A stretch of 64,000 nt of DNA, from contig DASQMX010000026.1 of assembly GCA_035645275.1 (NCBI GenBank), forward strand, positions 558,001 through 622,000. The letters are read 5' to 3'. Of the stretch, positions 1 through 7,937 are shown piece after piece. The notes under the pieces were generated by a model. It worked only from the letters and a program-made list of their open reading frames with translations, was not told the DNA's origin and ran no database searches. Within the stretch, counting starts at the first letter, position 1, and the number at the start of each line of letters is the position of its first letter. The position numbers and the translations under genes are program-made. This stretch comes from Paranoxybacillus sp035645275. Lineage in GTDB: Bacteria > Bacillota > Bacilli > Bacillales > Anoxybacillaceae.

Positions 1-9
1 ATTGTTCAT
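1..9 (-). CDS. comGG: ComGG, first codons only (partial)
   Basis: The window cuts this gene after three codons (M-N-N). An ATG at 9 is read leftwards, overlaps the comGF stop in an ATGA arrangement, and has a GGAGAAAG ribosome binding site within the comGF end. Position directly after comGF in a comG operon makes comGG, a minor pseudopilin of the competence pilus, the expected gene. No protein features can be checked. Confidence 0.5.
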
Positions 10-449
10 GATACTTTCTCCTTTGGCTGAAAAAATGTCATAATAAACATTTCATATGCCTTTCCTTGCTCTGTCATCACTTTTATGAGAAGCCCATCAT
101 GTTGCAGCTTATATTGAACATCGGAAATCGATTGCAGCAAAATTTCATGTCCTTGTCCATTTACCCTTCTTCGAATCAAGTTTCCGTATTTTTCAAAGCT
201 AACTTTTTCACCATTAAACTTGTACAAATATATGGTGGACTGCTTCAATTCCATTTCCCTTGTTTCCCTTATTTCAGACGTGATTTGTCGTACAAATACC
301 TGCCATTCCAGACGGTTAAAACGTTCTGATGGATGTTCCTTGAGCCAATGAATGTTCAATAACATCGGCATGAACGATACGATGATGAAAAAGCCCGATA
401 ACGTAATAAGCATCTCCACTAACGTAAATCCACTGTTTGGTTTACTCAT
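6..449 (-). CDS. comGF: Competence pseudopilin ComGF
   Basis: Minor pseudopilin of the transformation pseudopilus, which spans the membrane and wall and helps bring DNA to the ComE uptake machinery. The product is 147 aa. It starts with a short basic leader and the prepilin motif GFTLVEML, cleaved after Gly by the prepilin peptidase ComC, followed by one hydrophobic helix. The remainder is hydrophilic and weakly conserved, as in the ComGF family. The ATG at 449 overlaps the comGE stop (ATGA), so the two are translationally coupled. A longer reading frame exists upstream but would put 31 residues before the prepilin leader, so the internal start is preferred. Fifth pseudopilin-operon gene after comGA-GE. 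Confidence 0.85.
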   Translation of the reverse strand: MSKPNSGFTLVEMLITLSGFFIIVSFMPMLLNIHWLKEHPSERFNRLEWQVFVRQITSEIRETREMELKQSTIYLYKFNGEKVSFEKYGNLIRRRVNGQGHEILLQSISDVQYKLQHDGLLIKVMTEQGKAYEMFIMTFFQPKEKVS

Positions 450-775
450 TTTTTCGCGTATCCACACCTTTCGACGACGCGCTCTGTATAGTCTTGCCAA
501 TGAATGCATGCTTTCATGATCCCGTTTTCTGCAGATTCCCAACGGATCGTATAAAGAATATCGTTGCGGCGAATCGTTTTATCGTGTAACGTTGTAAAAT
601 CATACATACGCAATTCTTCATTTAAAATTTGTTGAGCTGTACTTTTCAATTCTTCATTTTTTCGTTCCAATGATATTTGGATAAATGAAGGAAGCAATAT
701 CGTCGCTACCAAAAGCCAAATTCCTAATGAAACAAGCATCTCAATCAGCGTAAATCCGTTACAATTTTTGTACAT
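446..775 (-). CDS. comGE: Competence pseudopilin ComGE
   Basis: Minor pseudopilin, 109 aa. The chosen start (ATG at 775) gives the leader MYKNCN directly before GFTLIEML, the type IV prepilin cleavage site, and a hydrophobic helix (LVSLGIWLLVATILL). Upstream in-frame codons would lengthen the leader to 23 residues, longer than usual for this family. It lies between comGD and comGF with overlaps at both ends, the tight packing typical of comG operons. Family assignment rests on the prepilin motif plus operon position, because the C-terminal part is poorly conserved. Confidence 0.85.
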   Translation of the reverse strand: MYKNCNGFTLIEMLVSLGIWLLVATILLPSFIQISLERKNEELKSTAQQILNEELRMYDFTTLHDKTIRRNDILYTIRWESAENGIMKACIHWQDYTERVVERCGYAKK

Positions 776-1208
776 AAAATCGACCTTTCCCAAGTAAAAA
801 AACGATTCTGTAAGTTTGTTTTCCATAAGTAACTAAAATCGCTCCCGATTTGTTGACATTTCCATTTGGAAAAAAAGTTAGCGGTGATTGGAGAGTAACC
901 AGCTCAATTTGTAGATTGTCTGAATATGAACGATGAAGGAGAATACGTCCGAAAAATCCCCCTTCCATCATTCGATACACCGGTTGCTGATGATAAAAAA
1001 CAACGATGACAGGAGACTTATGCGTCATTGCATATTGTTGTGCATACAACATATCATCCTTAAACTGCTCAATAAAATAATCGATTTGCTTTTTTTCGAC
1101 AAGATGATTCATTTTTGGAATACTTAACATGATTAATACGCTAATGATCGTGAAAACAATTAACATTTCAATTAACGTAAAACCGCTCTCTTTACGCATC
1201 GTTTTCAC
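759..1208 (-). CDS. comGD: Competence pseudopilin ComGD
   Basis: Minor pseudopilin, 149 aa, with prepilin motif GFTLIEML at about residues 9-16 and a following hydrophobic helix. The GTG at 1208 is favoured over the ATG at 1199 because GGAGAAG lies six bases before the GTG and is too far from the ATG. It overlaps the comGC end by 17 bases and the comGE start by a similar amount. Role: assembly or tip component of the competence pseudopilus. Confidence 0.85.
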   Translation of the reverse strand: MKTMRKESGFTLIEMLIVFTIISVLIMLSIPKMNHLVEKKQIDYFIEQFKDDMLYAQQYAMTHKSPVIVVFYHQQPVYRMMEGGFFGRILLHRSYSDNLQIELVTLQSPLTFFPNGNVNKSGAILVTYGKQTYRIVFLLGKGRFYVQKL

Positions 1209-1488
1209 TTACTTCTCCACTGCTGTCAATTTGCAGCGTATTTCCATTCGGGCATTTATTTGATTTAATATATTTTTGATCGATTAACTCTTGTATTGTC
1301 GGTATTGTTCCCTTCTCCATTTCATATGCTTTTACCTGAGCCTGTACCATTTGAATCAGCGCCTCACACCCTTTGTTGTTGATAACGCTATTATGCTTTG
1401 TTACGTTCGGGATGGTAATTAGAATCAAAATGGAAATAATCATAAGAACAATTAACATTTCAATTAACGTAAATCCTTTTTGTTCCAT
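1192..1488 (-). CDS. comGC: Major competence pseudopilin ComGC
   Basis: Main structural subunit of the competence pilus, 98 aa. Sequence starts MEQKGFTLIEMLIVLMI: a four-residue leader, the cleaved Gly-Phe bond, the conserved Glu at mature position 5 and an N-terminal polymerisation helix. Two cysteines (KGCEAL and NKCPNG) match the pair that forms an intramolecular disulphide in ComGC proteins. AGGAGGT lies seven bases before the ATG. Sits after comGB as in other Firmicutes. Confidence 0.95.
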   Translation of the reverse strand: MEQKGFTLIEMLIVLMIISILILITIPNVTKHNSVINNKGCEALIQMVQAQVKAYEMEKGTIPTIQELIDQKYIKSNKCPNGNTLQIDSSGEVSENDA

Positions 1489-1505
1489 ATTTGACCTCCT
1501 TATCG

Positions 1506-2540
1506 TTATAAATGGTTAATGACTTGAAACATCGGCAATAAAATCGCTAAATACATCAATACAACAAGCAAACCAATAAACGAAAAAAGCAGCGGCTGAA
1601 TCACGCGAAGCCAGCGTTCTAATGTCTCTTCGATGCGCTGCAAAACGAATTGGCTGTAGTGCAACAATTCCTTGGCCAGTTCTCCGTTTGATTGCCCGTG
1701 GCGGATGACAAGCGCTAATTCTTTTTCATAATATTTTCGCGATTGAATAATCCAATCGAGCTTTTCCCCTTTGGCGAGCTGTTTCTTCATCCTCTCAGCT
1801 TCAAGCTGCAAAATTGGCAAATTCATTTGTTTCTCAAACACTTGCAGCGCTTCATACACAGACAGGCCGCCGTTTAATAAATGGCTAAATTGGAATGCAA
1901 AAAGCTGTGAATGGTATAACACAACTAAGCGCCTCATAAAAGGAATTGCTAAATACCATTTCATTTGCGTAGCAGGATGTAAACGTTTAAAGCCGATAAA
2001 ATACAAAATGATCAGAAAAAGAATAAACAAAAGAAATGAAAGAAACACATTAGGAAGAAGCGAAAAGGCATGAATGAAAGAGGATGAGAAGAAGGGACTT
2101 TCAGCATAAAACGAAGAAGAAAGATGAGAAAATTGTGGAAACAATACTTGTTGAATTAGTATCAACATCGTGATCATAAAGAACAACAAAAATAACGGAT
2201 AACTAGACAACCTTTTTAACCTGTTGATGTACCGAGATTTTAACAAAAGCATATTTCCTGCTTCGCATAAACCTTGGGCAAGATTTCCATGCTGTTCTGC
2301 AAAAAATAAATACCCAATTGTTTCTGCAGGAAAATAAATCTTTTGCAATGCTTCATGAAGAGGAATGCCGGAACGAAGCTGCAAAAGACATTGCTGCAAC
2401 TCCTCTCTTTGCGCAGACGATTGTTGAATTCCCAGAAACTCGATTGCTTGTGCAAGGGAATATCCTTTATCAAGCAGTTGTCCTAGACGAAGCAAAAATG
2501 TTCCCTGCTTCTCGAGTGACCATTTTTTCTTGCGTCTCAT
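1506..2540 (-). CDS. comGB: Competence pilus platform protein ComGB
   Basis: Polytopic inner-membrane platform of the competence pseudopilus (GspF/PilC family), 344 aa from ATG 2540. Two copies of the GspF cytoplasmic helical domain are visible, about residues 10-110 and 205-310, each followed by hydrophobic segments; three strong membrane helices lie near 115-140, 155-185 and 315-340. It partners the ATPase ComGA. The ATG overlaps the comGA stop (ATGA). An upstream in-frame TTG at 2552 is less attractive because it lies further inside comGA. Confidence 0.93.
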   Translation of the reverse strand: MRRKKKWSLEKQGTFLLRLGQLLDKGYSLAQAIEFLGIQQSSAQREELQQCLLQLRSGIPLHEALQKIYFPAETIGYLFFAEQHGNLAQGLCEAGNMLLLKSRYINRLKRLSSYPLFLLFFMITMLILIQQVLFPQFSHLSSSFYAESPFFSSSFIHAFSLLPNVFLSFLLFILFLIILYFIGFKRLHPATQMKWYLAIPFMRRLVVLYHSQLFAFQFSHLLNGGLSVYEALQVFEKQMNLPILQLEAERMKKQLAKGEKLDWIIQSRKYYEKELALVIRHGQSNGELAKELLHYSQFVLQRIEETLERWLRVIQPLLFSFIGLLVVLMYLAILLPMFQVINHL

Positions 2541-3595
2541 TTTAACATCCAACCTTGTAGCAAACGGGGAGATAAAAAACCGAGAGCAATTCCTTTTTTA
2601 ATGACATCATGTAACGTTTGATAGCGATAGGTGACTTTTTCGCCCCGCGCTTCTTGAATCGCTTTTGTGAGCGCTTCTCCATATAACAATTCATATACAC
2701 AAGTGCGGCGAATTTTTCTTTGTTTTCGACAAATCGGAGAACATTGTTCACCGCAGAATGGACACTGTAATTCAACAAGCCGCTGAGCAGTCACCGCCAG
2801 TAGCGTTTGTTCGATTTCCTGCAAGGAGACATCAAATTCGAGCAACCGATAAATCGCACCAACCGCATTTTTTGCATGCAACGTTGTTAATACTAAATGA
2901 CCAGTCAATGCGGCGCGAACCGCGATTCTCGCTGTTTCGGCATCACGAATCTCTCCAACCATGATGATATCCGGGTCGTGACGCAAAATCGCTTTTAACC
3001 CCGCTGCATATGTGATTCCCGCTTTTTCGTTTACCTGTACTTGCAGCACATTTTCTGTCCGCTTTTCAATCGGGTCTTCAAGCGTAATAACGTTTTGATT
3101 GTATTTATTTTTACATACATTTAATAGCGTATACAATGTTGTCGTTTTCCCTGAACCAGTCGGACCAGTGAAAATAATCAAGCCATATGGATTTTGCAAA
3201 AGTGACACCATTTTTTTTATCGTGCTTGGGAAAAGAGAAAGATGTGATAATGGAAGAAATGAATCTTGGAAAAGAAGACGAATAACGAGGCTTTCTTCGT
3301 AAATCGTCGGCAATGTGGACAACCGTAGATTTATAATGGTACTTCCTACTTCGATTTCCATTGCTCCATTTTGCGGACGTCTTCGTTCACCGATATCCAT
3401 ATCGGCTAAAAATTTAAAATGAGCAATAAGCCGTTCACACGTTTCTTTCATCATCACCTCTTTCACAATCAATACTCCGTCCAGACGAAATTGGACGATG
3501 GCATCACGTTTACGTGGAACAATATGGATATCTGATGCGCGAAGTGAACAAGCTTCCGTCAACAACCGATCAGCCAATTGTTCAATGGTATTCAT
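2537..3595 (-). CDS. comGA: Competence pilus assembly ATPase ComGA
   Basis: Secretion/type IV pilus ATPase (GspE/PilB family), 352 aa, that powers pseudopilus assembly from the cytoplasmic side. Walker A GPTGSGKTT lies at residues 144-152, followed by the Asp box (LEDPIE), Walker B region (DPDIIMVGEIRD) and His box (LTGHLVLTTLH). A Cys-rich patch (CPFCGEQCSPIC) near residue 280 is the short zinc-binding segment seen in many family members. First gene of the comG operon. I see no canonical ComK box (AAAA-N5-TTTT) in the 420 bases upstream, but there is a structured leader (3620-3830). Confidence 0.95.
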   Translation of the reverse strand: MNTIEQLADRLLTEACSLRASDIHIVPRKRDAIVQFRLDGVLIVKEVMMKETCERLIAHFKFLADMDIGERRRPQNGAMEIEVGSTIINLRLSTLPTIYEESLVIRLLFQDSFLPLSHLSLFPSTIKKMVSLLQNPYGLIIFTGPTGSGKTTTLYTLLNVCKNKYNQNVITLEDPIEKRTENVLQVQVNEKAGITYAAGLKAILRHDPDIIMVGEIRDAETARIAVRAALTGHLVLTTLHAKNAVGAIYRLLEFDVSLQEIEQTLLAVTAQRLVELQCPFCGEQCSPICRKQRKIRRTCVYELLYGEALTKAIQEARGEKVTYRYQTLHDVIKKGIALGFLSPRLLQGWMLK

Positions 3596-3614
3596 GTATT
3601 CCCTGATTACTAAA

Positions 3615-3830
3615 ATCTATAAAAATCTAAAACCGCAACGGAATCAGGAAAACGTTGCCTACCGCTCGGATTCTCACCGAGTTCCATCAGGAAGGAAATC
3701 TCCTTGTCATTCACCTACTGTGAAAGACAGCCCGTGGTTCGCTGTTAGCGATAGTCTAGTCATGCACCATTCCTTCCATCGGTCAGTAACGATTTTAGTA
3801 ACCAGCTCTACACCTCCTTTTCATCATTTC
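3615..3830 (-). promoter_or_regulatory. Candidate structured leader RNA of the comG operon
   Basis: About 215 bases upstream of comGA that are rich in paired elements when read on the minus strand: CGCT/AGCG (3740-3750), CTGT/ACAG (3718-3730), an alternative TTCAC/GTGAA (3710-3724) that excludes it, CTCGG/CCGAG (3665-3681), and a long-range 8-bp stem GGAAGGAA/TTCCTTCC (3770-3777 with 3690-3697). The last hairpin, GCAACG/CGTTGC (3635-3658), is followed by a U-rich tract and looks like an intrinsic terminator before comGA. An 18-codon ORF (3763-3707, MTRLSLTANHGLSFTVGE) begins six bases after GGAAGGAA, the strand sequestered in the long-range stem. I cannot match it to a known riboswitch. Function is inferred from layout only. 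The remaining bases up to 4021 are AT-rich and hold nothing else I can name. Confidence 0.4.
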
Positions 3831-4021
3831 ATTAGATATTATTCGCTATCTTTTTTGTTTTTCCTTCTTTTTTCTCTAAAAAATTACAAAAATTTTCATG
3901 ATCATATTTAACCTTTTGTCCTCAATAAAATTTTTCTTGCAGACTCATTGTTTCTTCATTATAGTTTGACATGAACTATTATTTTCGCATCATAATCATA
4001 CTTTAAAGAAGTTAGTGTTAA

Positions 4022-4586
4022 ATGGAGAAAGACGAAATCATGCCGAAAAACTTAGTCCATAAAAATGAGCAAAAATATTTTCTGCTTGCTGCGACAATAA
4101 GCGTCCTTATATATGTTTCCTTAGCGATTTCTATCGTTGGCCTTTTCATTGTTCTCGGGTTTACTGCTCTATCTTTGTTTTTACACGCGCTCATGATTGG
4201 CAGCATTCGTACCAATGCCGTTAAGTTAAATGAAAGGCAATTTCCTGAAGTTTATGAGAAAGCGAAAATATTCTTAGCTATTTTATTACAGGAAATTGGG
4301 AAGGAGACATCTTTACCTCTCTTCTTAATGTTTTATATTTCCTCATTGTTCCTGTTGTTTGGTCTGGATATACAGTTGGGAAAAAATCGTCGGTATTCGC
4401 ATTGTGAAAGTAAACGGCGAAAAGTTAGGTTTCGGAGCGATGCTGTTACGTACTGTTATCGCTTCTATCATTTATGTGATCACTTTAGGTATCGCCTTTT
4501 TAGTAAGCACGATTATGGTTGCAGTGCGCGAAGATAAAAGAGCCATTCACGATTTTCTCGCTGGAACATATGTAACGATTGAATGA
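4022..4586 (+). pseudogene. Chimeric remnant: M48-type peptidase N-terminus joined to RDD-family C-terminus
   Basis: The first ~85 codons resemble the start of a membrane M48 (HtpX-like) metallopeptidase: two membrane helices, then a cytoplasmic stretch containing NERQFPEVYEKAK. The HExxH catalytic part is missing. The last ~90 codons are the C-terminal half of an RDD-family membrane protein, with GYTVGKK, IVGIRIVKVNG and the closing REDKRAIHDFLAGTYV. The RDD part is itself out of frame: the reading LYFLIVPVVWSGYTVGKK runs into a run of six A (4381-4386), where one more A would restore frame to IVGIRIVK. So a deletion fused two neighbouring genes and a homopolymer slip followed. No intact product is expected. 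Confidence 0.7.
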
Positions 4587-4603
4587 GTTTAATAAACAAA
4601 ACT

Positions 4604-4646
4604 AAAAACTCCTCTACTGAATTTTTTCAGTAGTGGAGTTTTTTAT
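4604..4646. terminator. Bidirectional-looking intrinsic terminator
   Basis: Inverted repeat ACTCC-T-CTACTGAA / TTCAGTAG-T-GGAGT with T-rich tract on the plus side and A-rich tract on the other. It follows the RDD remnant. Confidence 0.75.
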
Positions 4647-4830
4647 TTTCCATTCGACTACGTATTAATAATATGTATTGCATATCATTTATACACTTTT
4701 GTATAGGATATTTATTGAATAAATTGTGAATTTCTCATTAACTCTACAGTTAACTACTATAAATATCATTCCAATGAAAAAATGGCTATATTATAATGGA
4801 TTTAGCATGGATAGTCTAGGAGTGAAAAAA

Positions 4831-5529
4831 ATGGAACAAACTTTAAAAATAACAAACGTATTAGCTGATCCAACACGGTATCATATTTATCAGTACATAA
4901 CGAAAAAGCACGGTGAAGTATCCGTTCAGGAAATTGCCGATGCCTTCAACATTCATCCGAATGTCGCCCGGCTCCATTTAACGAAATTGGAAGATGTCAA
5001 CTTGCTTGTTTCGGAAACACAAAAGACAGGAAAAGGCGGGCGCCCTAGTCGCTTATACCGTCTATCAGACGATGTCATTCAGCTTTACTTTCCATTTCGC
5101 GATTATCAGCTTCTTTCGAAAATTGCGATTCAAACGATGATGAAGCTTGGTGAAGTTGGGAAGCAAGCCTTATATGAAACAGGGAAACATTTCGGTAAGG
5201 AGTTAGTGGAAAACCATCTCACCCACGAACAACCAACTAATTCATTATCGTTTTCACAAAAAATAGACATTTTAAAAAAAGCAGCAGAGGCAGCAGGCTT
5301 TTATCCAACCTTTGATATTGATGAAAATGAAAACAAAATTTATTTTCGAATTTACAACTGTCCGTTTAAAGAAGTTGCATTTCATCAGCCAGAAACCGTT
5401 TGCCATATGCATAACGCCTTCTTGCGTGGCATGTTAGAAACTTTATTTGCCGAAGTAGAACTGATCGAAGAGGAAAATATGACAAGCGGCTGTGATACAT
5501 GTTCTTATTTAGTCATTATCACAAAATAG
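4831..5529 (+). CDS. HTH regulator with C-terminal Cys motif (SufR/ArsR-like)
   Basis: Cytoplasmic transcriptional regulator, 232 aa. Residues ~5-80 form a winged helix-turn-helix (LADPTRYHIYQYI, EVSVQEIADAFNIHPNVARLHL, then the wing KGGRPSRLYRL). The rest is an effector domain ending in Cys-rich segments: CPFKE, a CHMH about 20 residues on, and GCDTCSY at the end (C221, C224). This spacing resembles SufR-type Fe-S sensing regulators of the DeoR/ArsR group; cofactor binding is inference. ATG 4831 is chosen because AGGAG lies eight bases upstream; the longer frame from 4726 starts with low-complexity AT-rich sequence and no ribosome binding site. Target genes are not evident from context. Confidence 0.75.
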   Translation: MEQTLKITNVLADPTRYHIYQYITKKHGEVSVQEIADAFNIHPNVARLHLTKLEDVNLLVSETQKTGKGGRPSRLYRLSDDVIQLYFPFRDYQLLSKIAIQTMMKLGEVGKQALYETGKHFGKELVENHLTHEQPTNSLSFSQKIDILKKAAEAAGFYPTFDIDENENKIYFRIYNCPFKEVAFHQPETVCHMHNAFLRGMLETLFAEVELIEEENMTSGCDTCSYLVIITK

Positions 5530-5608
5530 AAAGCGATATTTACACAGGTATAAAATGTACATTATAATATGTAGAGTCAGGGATTTGTTCAAAAAGGAGG
5601 GATACATA

Positions 5609-5851
5609 ATGGATCGTATGTTCCGCGTATTGGCATTTTGGACTGGGATTTTCGCAGTAATGTTCTACCTCGGCCACATGCATACAACTTCTTTAATTTT
5701 CTTTGGCCAAACAGGATTCTTCTTGCTGTTAAGCTACTTAAAATTAACAGAAAGAATGTATATTTATATCTTTGGCGCATATTTAACGATTTTCTTTGCA
5801 GGGTTCACTTACTGGACAACATTTATGATGGTTCCAGGAATGGGAGAATAA
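5609..5851 (+). CDS. yqgY: Small membrane protein YqgY (DUF2626)
   Basis: 80-aa protein made largely of three hydrophobic segments (WTGIFAVMFYLG, LIFFGQTGFFLLLSYL, YIYIFGAYLTIFFAGFTYW). It matches the DUF2626/YqgY family in length and position beside yqgX. AAAGGAGG lies nine bases before the ATG at 5609. The in-frame ATG upstream at 5555 has no ribosome binding site. Function unknown. Confidence 0.85.
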   Translation: MDRMFRVLAFWTGIFAVMFYLGHMHTTSLIFFGQTGFFLLLSYLKLTERMYIYIFGAYLTIFFAGFTYWTTFMMVPGMGE

Positions 5852-5885
5852 AAAGCGATGAGCTTCATCATCGCTTTTTTATTTT
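5851..5885. terminator. Intrinsic terminator between convergent yqgY and methyltransferase genes
   Basis: AGCGATGA / TCATCGCT arms (5854-5861, 5868-5875) flanked by A and T runs on either side, suited to both converging transcripts. Confidence 0.8.
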
Positions 5886-5916
5886 TATTATACTATATAC
5901 AGCCATTACAAATCTT

Positions 5917-7050
5917 TCATCGTCTAATGAAGGATGTCGCTTTGAAAAGATTGTTCCATTGGACCGAAACATTTTTTTGTTGAATCATTACTTGAAAAGC
6001 CCTGCTTATTCCTCCATCCATAAGTAATGTCCGAATCGCTCGGTTTTGCCTGCTTTGTTCGGAAAACGGATTCGGGTCATAATGTTCCATTAAATACTCT
6101 AAAATTCCTGCCTCCAATAAAAATTGGTCTTGGCGAATGAGTTTAACAAACTGCCACCCCGCTTTTTCCCCATACATGCGCAAAGCATCCCATTGAATAT
6201 GAGTCGTTAAATCCATCTCACCGGGAAAAACAAGCGGATTTGTTATAAGTTGGTGTTGATAGTATCCGCGCAAACTCCCCTCACGGCGTGCAGGAAGCTG
6301 CCATTCTTCATCTGTATATCCGTAATCAACCGTAAATATGACACCTTTCTGAAAAAAAGAGCCCAGCTCAAAAATAAATTTTTTCATCATAAGCGGAATT
6401 TCAAAACGCTGCCCGTTTACTAAAGAAATGTTTCGCTCTTGTAAATAAGCAATAATCTCCTCGTTTTCAAGCGGCACCATCGTCTCGATCAATTGTCCAT
6501 CATTCGATGTGATGAAAATTTCATAAAGACCGTGCTCTTTTTTTTGAACGACATGAACAGGAAATGCATCAAACAGTTCATTACTAAATACAATTCCATC
6601 AAATCGCGGAACATCTTGATAAAATTGTTCGATACTTTCATACCAAACCATACTTTCAGAAAGATGGTGCAATGTTTCCTGTTGCTTTGCTCGATGATAC
6701 GGGCTTGTTTCAATCATTATATATGTCAAACGATTATATGTATCAGGTGAACGTTTTTGCCATTCTTGTAAAACAGCACGGGCAAATCGGCCATTTCCTC
6801 CGCCAATTTCGCAAATCAACGGTGGAATATTTTCTGTTTCTACTAATTGTATAAATATTTTCGCGAATAATTTGCCAAATACATCTGAAATATTGCTAGT
6901 TGTTATAAAATCGCCCAACCGGCCGATTTTTTCCTTTTCGCGCATATAGTACCCGAACTTCGGATGATATAAAGCTAAATGCATATATTCTGAATATGAA
7001 ATTTTCCCCTCTTCTGAGCGTTCAATCGCCTCATGGATGAAATTTTTCAT
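5917..7050 (-). CDS. NDUFAF7-type SAM-dependent methyltransferase
   Basis: 377-aa protein of the DUF185/NDUFAF7 (MidA) family, the relatives of which methylate an arginine in respiratory complex I in mitochondria; the bacterial substrate is unknown. Visible marks: N-terminal ISYSEYMHLALYHPKFGYY and GRLGDFITTSNIS, the SAM-binding EIGGGNGRFAR, and FSNELFDAFPVHVV, all family hallmarks. The ATG at 7050 has GGAGAG six bases upstream and matches the usual family N-terminus. Single gene, terminator-bounded, divergent from nothing obvious. Confidence 0.85.
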   Translation of the reverse strand: MKNFIHEAIERSEEGKISYSEYMHLALYHPKFGYYMREKEKIGRLGDFITTSNISDVFGKLFAKIFIQLVETENIPPLICEIGGGNGRFARAVLQEWQKRSPDTYNRLTYIMIETSPYHRAKQQETLHHLSESMVWYESIEQFYQDVPRFDGIVFSNELFDAFPVHVVQKKEHGLYEIFITSNDGQLIETMVPLENEEIIAYLQERNISLVNGQRFEIPLMMKKFIFELGSFFQKGVIFTVDYGYTDEEWQLPARREGSLRGYYQHQLITNPLVFPGEMDLTTHIQWDALRMYGEKAGWQFVKLIRQDQFLLEAGILEYLMEHYDPNPFSEQSRQNRAIRTLLMDGGISRAFQVMIQQKNVSVQWNNLFKATSFIRR

Positions 7051-7165
7051 AAAGCTCTCCTTTTTCGAGGTTTTCACTATTGACATAGTAATAATTTTAT
7101 TATACTTTTAATGTAGTAGCTTAACTATATCCCCTCCCATTATATGAATAGAACATCCCCCAAAA

Positions 7166-7199
7166 AACCCCTTCTCTATGGCAGAGAAGGGATTTTTTA
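7166..7199 (-). terminator. Intrinsic terminator of yqgX
   Basis: CCCTTCTCT / AGAGAAGGG arms (7169-7177, 7183-7191) immediately downstream of yqgX on the minus strand, followed there by a T run (GGTTTTTTG). Confidence 0.8.
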
Positions 7200-7200
7200 T

Positions 7201-7836
7201 TTATTCAAAACCATGTAAAAACGGATTTGTATCCATTTCCGCACCGATTGTTGTTTCTGGACCGTGCCCGGATAAGACAAGCGTTTCTTCAGGAAGCGGA
7301 AGCAGCTTATCGTGAATGCTTCTAAGCAGCTGCGCATGATTTCCTCCCGGTAAATCGGTACGCCCGATGCTTCCGGCAAATAAAGCATCCCCCGAAAACA
7401 CCGCTTCTACCTCTTCGCAATAATACGATACGCTCCCCGGGGAATGTCCAGGCGTCTCCAAAACTTGAAGCATAAATTCGCCGATTTCTAACTTCTGCTC
7501 ATGTGTTAAAACATGTTGCGCCTCTTTTACCCGCACTTCTTCCCCCATAAAATAATACGAACCGTTTAACAGCGGATTTCCGAGCCAATCTTGTTCATTT
7601 TGATGAATATAAACAGGGACATTCCATTTATTTCGTACATCATCAACTGCTCCAATATGATCAAAATGAGCATGTGTCAACAAGATCGCTAACGGTGTTA
7701 ACCCTTTCTTTTCAATATGATCTACTAATTTCTTTCCCTCGCTGCCCGGATCGAAAATAATACACGTTCCATTTGAATGAGAGAGTATGTATGCGTTCGT
7801 TTGCAAAGGTCCTAATGGAATTCGTTCCCATTTCAT
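7201..7836 (-). CDS. yqgX: Metallo-beta-lactamase-fold hydrolase YqgX
   Basis: 211-aa hydroxyacylglutathione-hydrolase-like (glyoxalase II-type) enzyme. The dinuclear metal motif THAHFDH, the downstream TPGHSPGS, and SGDALFAGSIGRTDL with the terminal SGHGPETT give all expected ligands. The substrate in Bacillaceae is not settled; bacillithiol thioesters are a plausible guess. ATG 7836 is preceded by GGAGGG at nine bases; the further upstream TTG is part of that ribosome binding region. Neighbour of yqgY and yqgW as in B. subtilis. Confidence 0.9.
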   Translation of the reverse strand: MKWERIPLGPLQTNAYILSHSNGTCIIFDPGSEGKKLVDHIEKKGLTPLAILLTHAHFDHIGAVDDVRNKWNVPVYIHQNEQDWLGNPLLNGSYYFMGEEVRVKEAQHVLTHEQKLEIGEFMLQVLETPGHSPGSVSYYCEEVEAVFSGDALFAGSIGRTDLPGGNHAQLLRSIHDKLLPLPEETLVLSGHGPETTIGAEMDTNPFLHGFE

Positions 7837-7937
7837 ATCTATTCCCTCCAAATTTTATTTTTTAAGATGATTCTATATTAACACTATTTTTTGTAAAATA
7901 GGAACTAAAAGACAAGTTGCATAAGAGGAGAAGAACA

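Noticed and set aside
3615..3830. Resemblance of CTCGGTGAGAATCCGAG to cobalamin or FMN riboswitch cores
   Set aside because: The other invariant blocks of those riboswitches are missing, and comG is not a plausible target for either ligand.
3498..3911. Open frame of 137 codons on the plus strand through the comGA start and leader
   Set aside because: It overlaps the comGA N-terminus in antisense and the structured leader, has no ribosome binding site and no protein-like pattern; treated as a shadow.
3831..4020. Search for ComK boxes (AAAA-N5-TTTT) upstream of comGA
   Set aside because: AT-rich runs are present but none has the five-base spacing twice, so no site is called.
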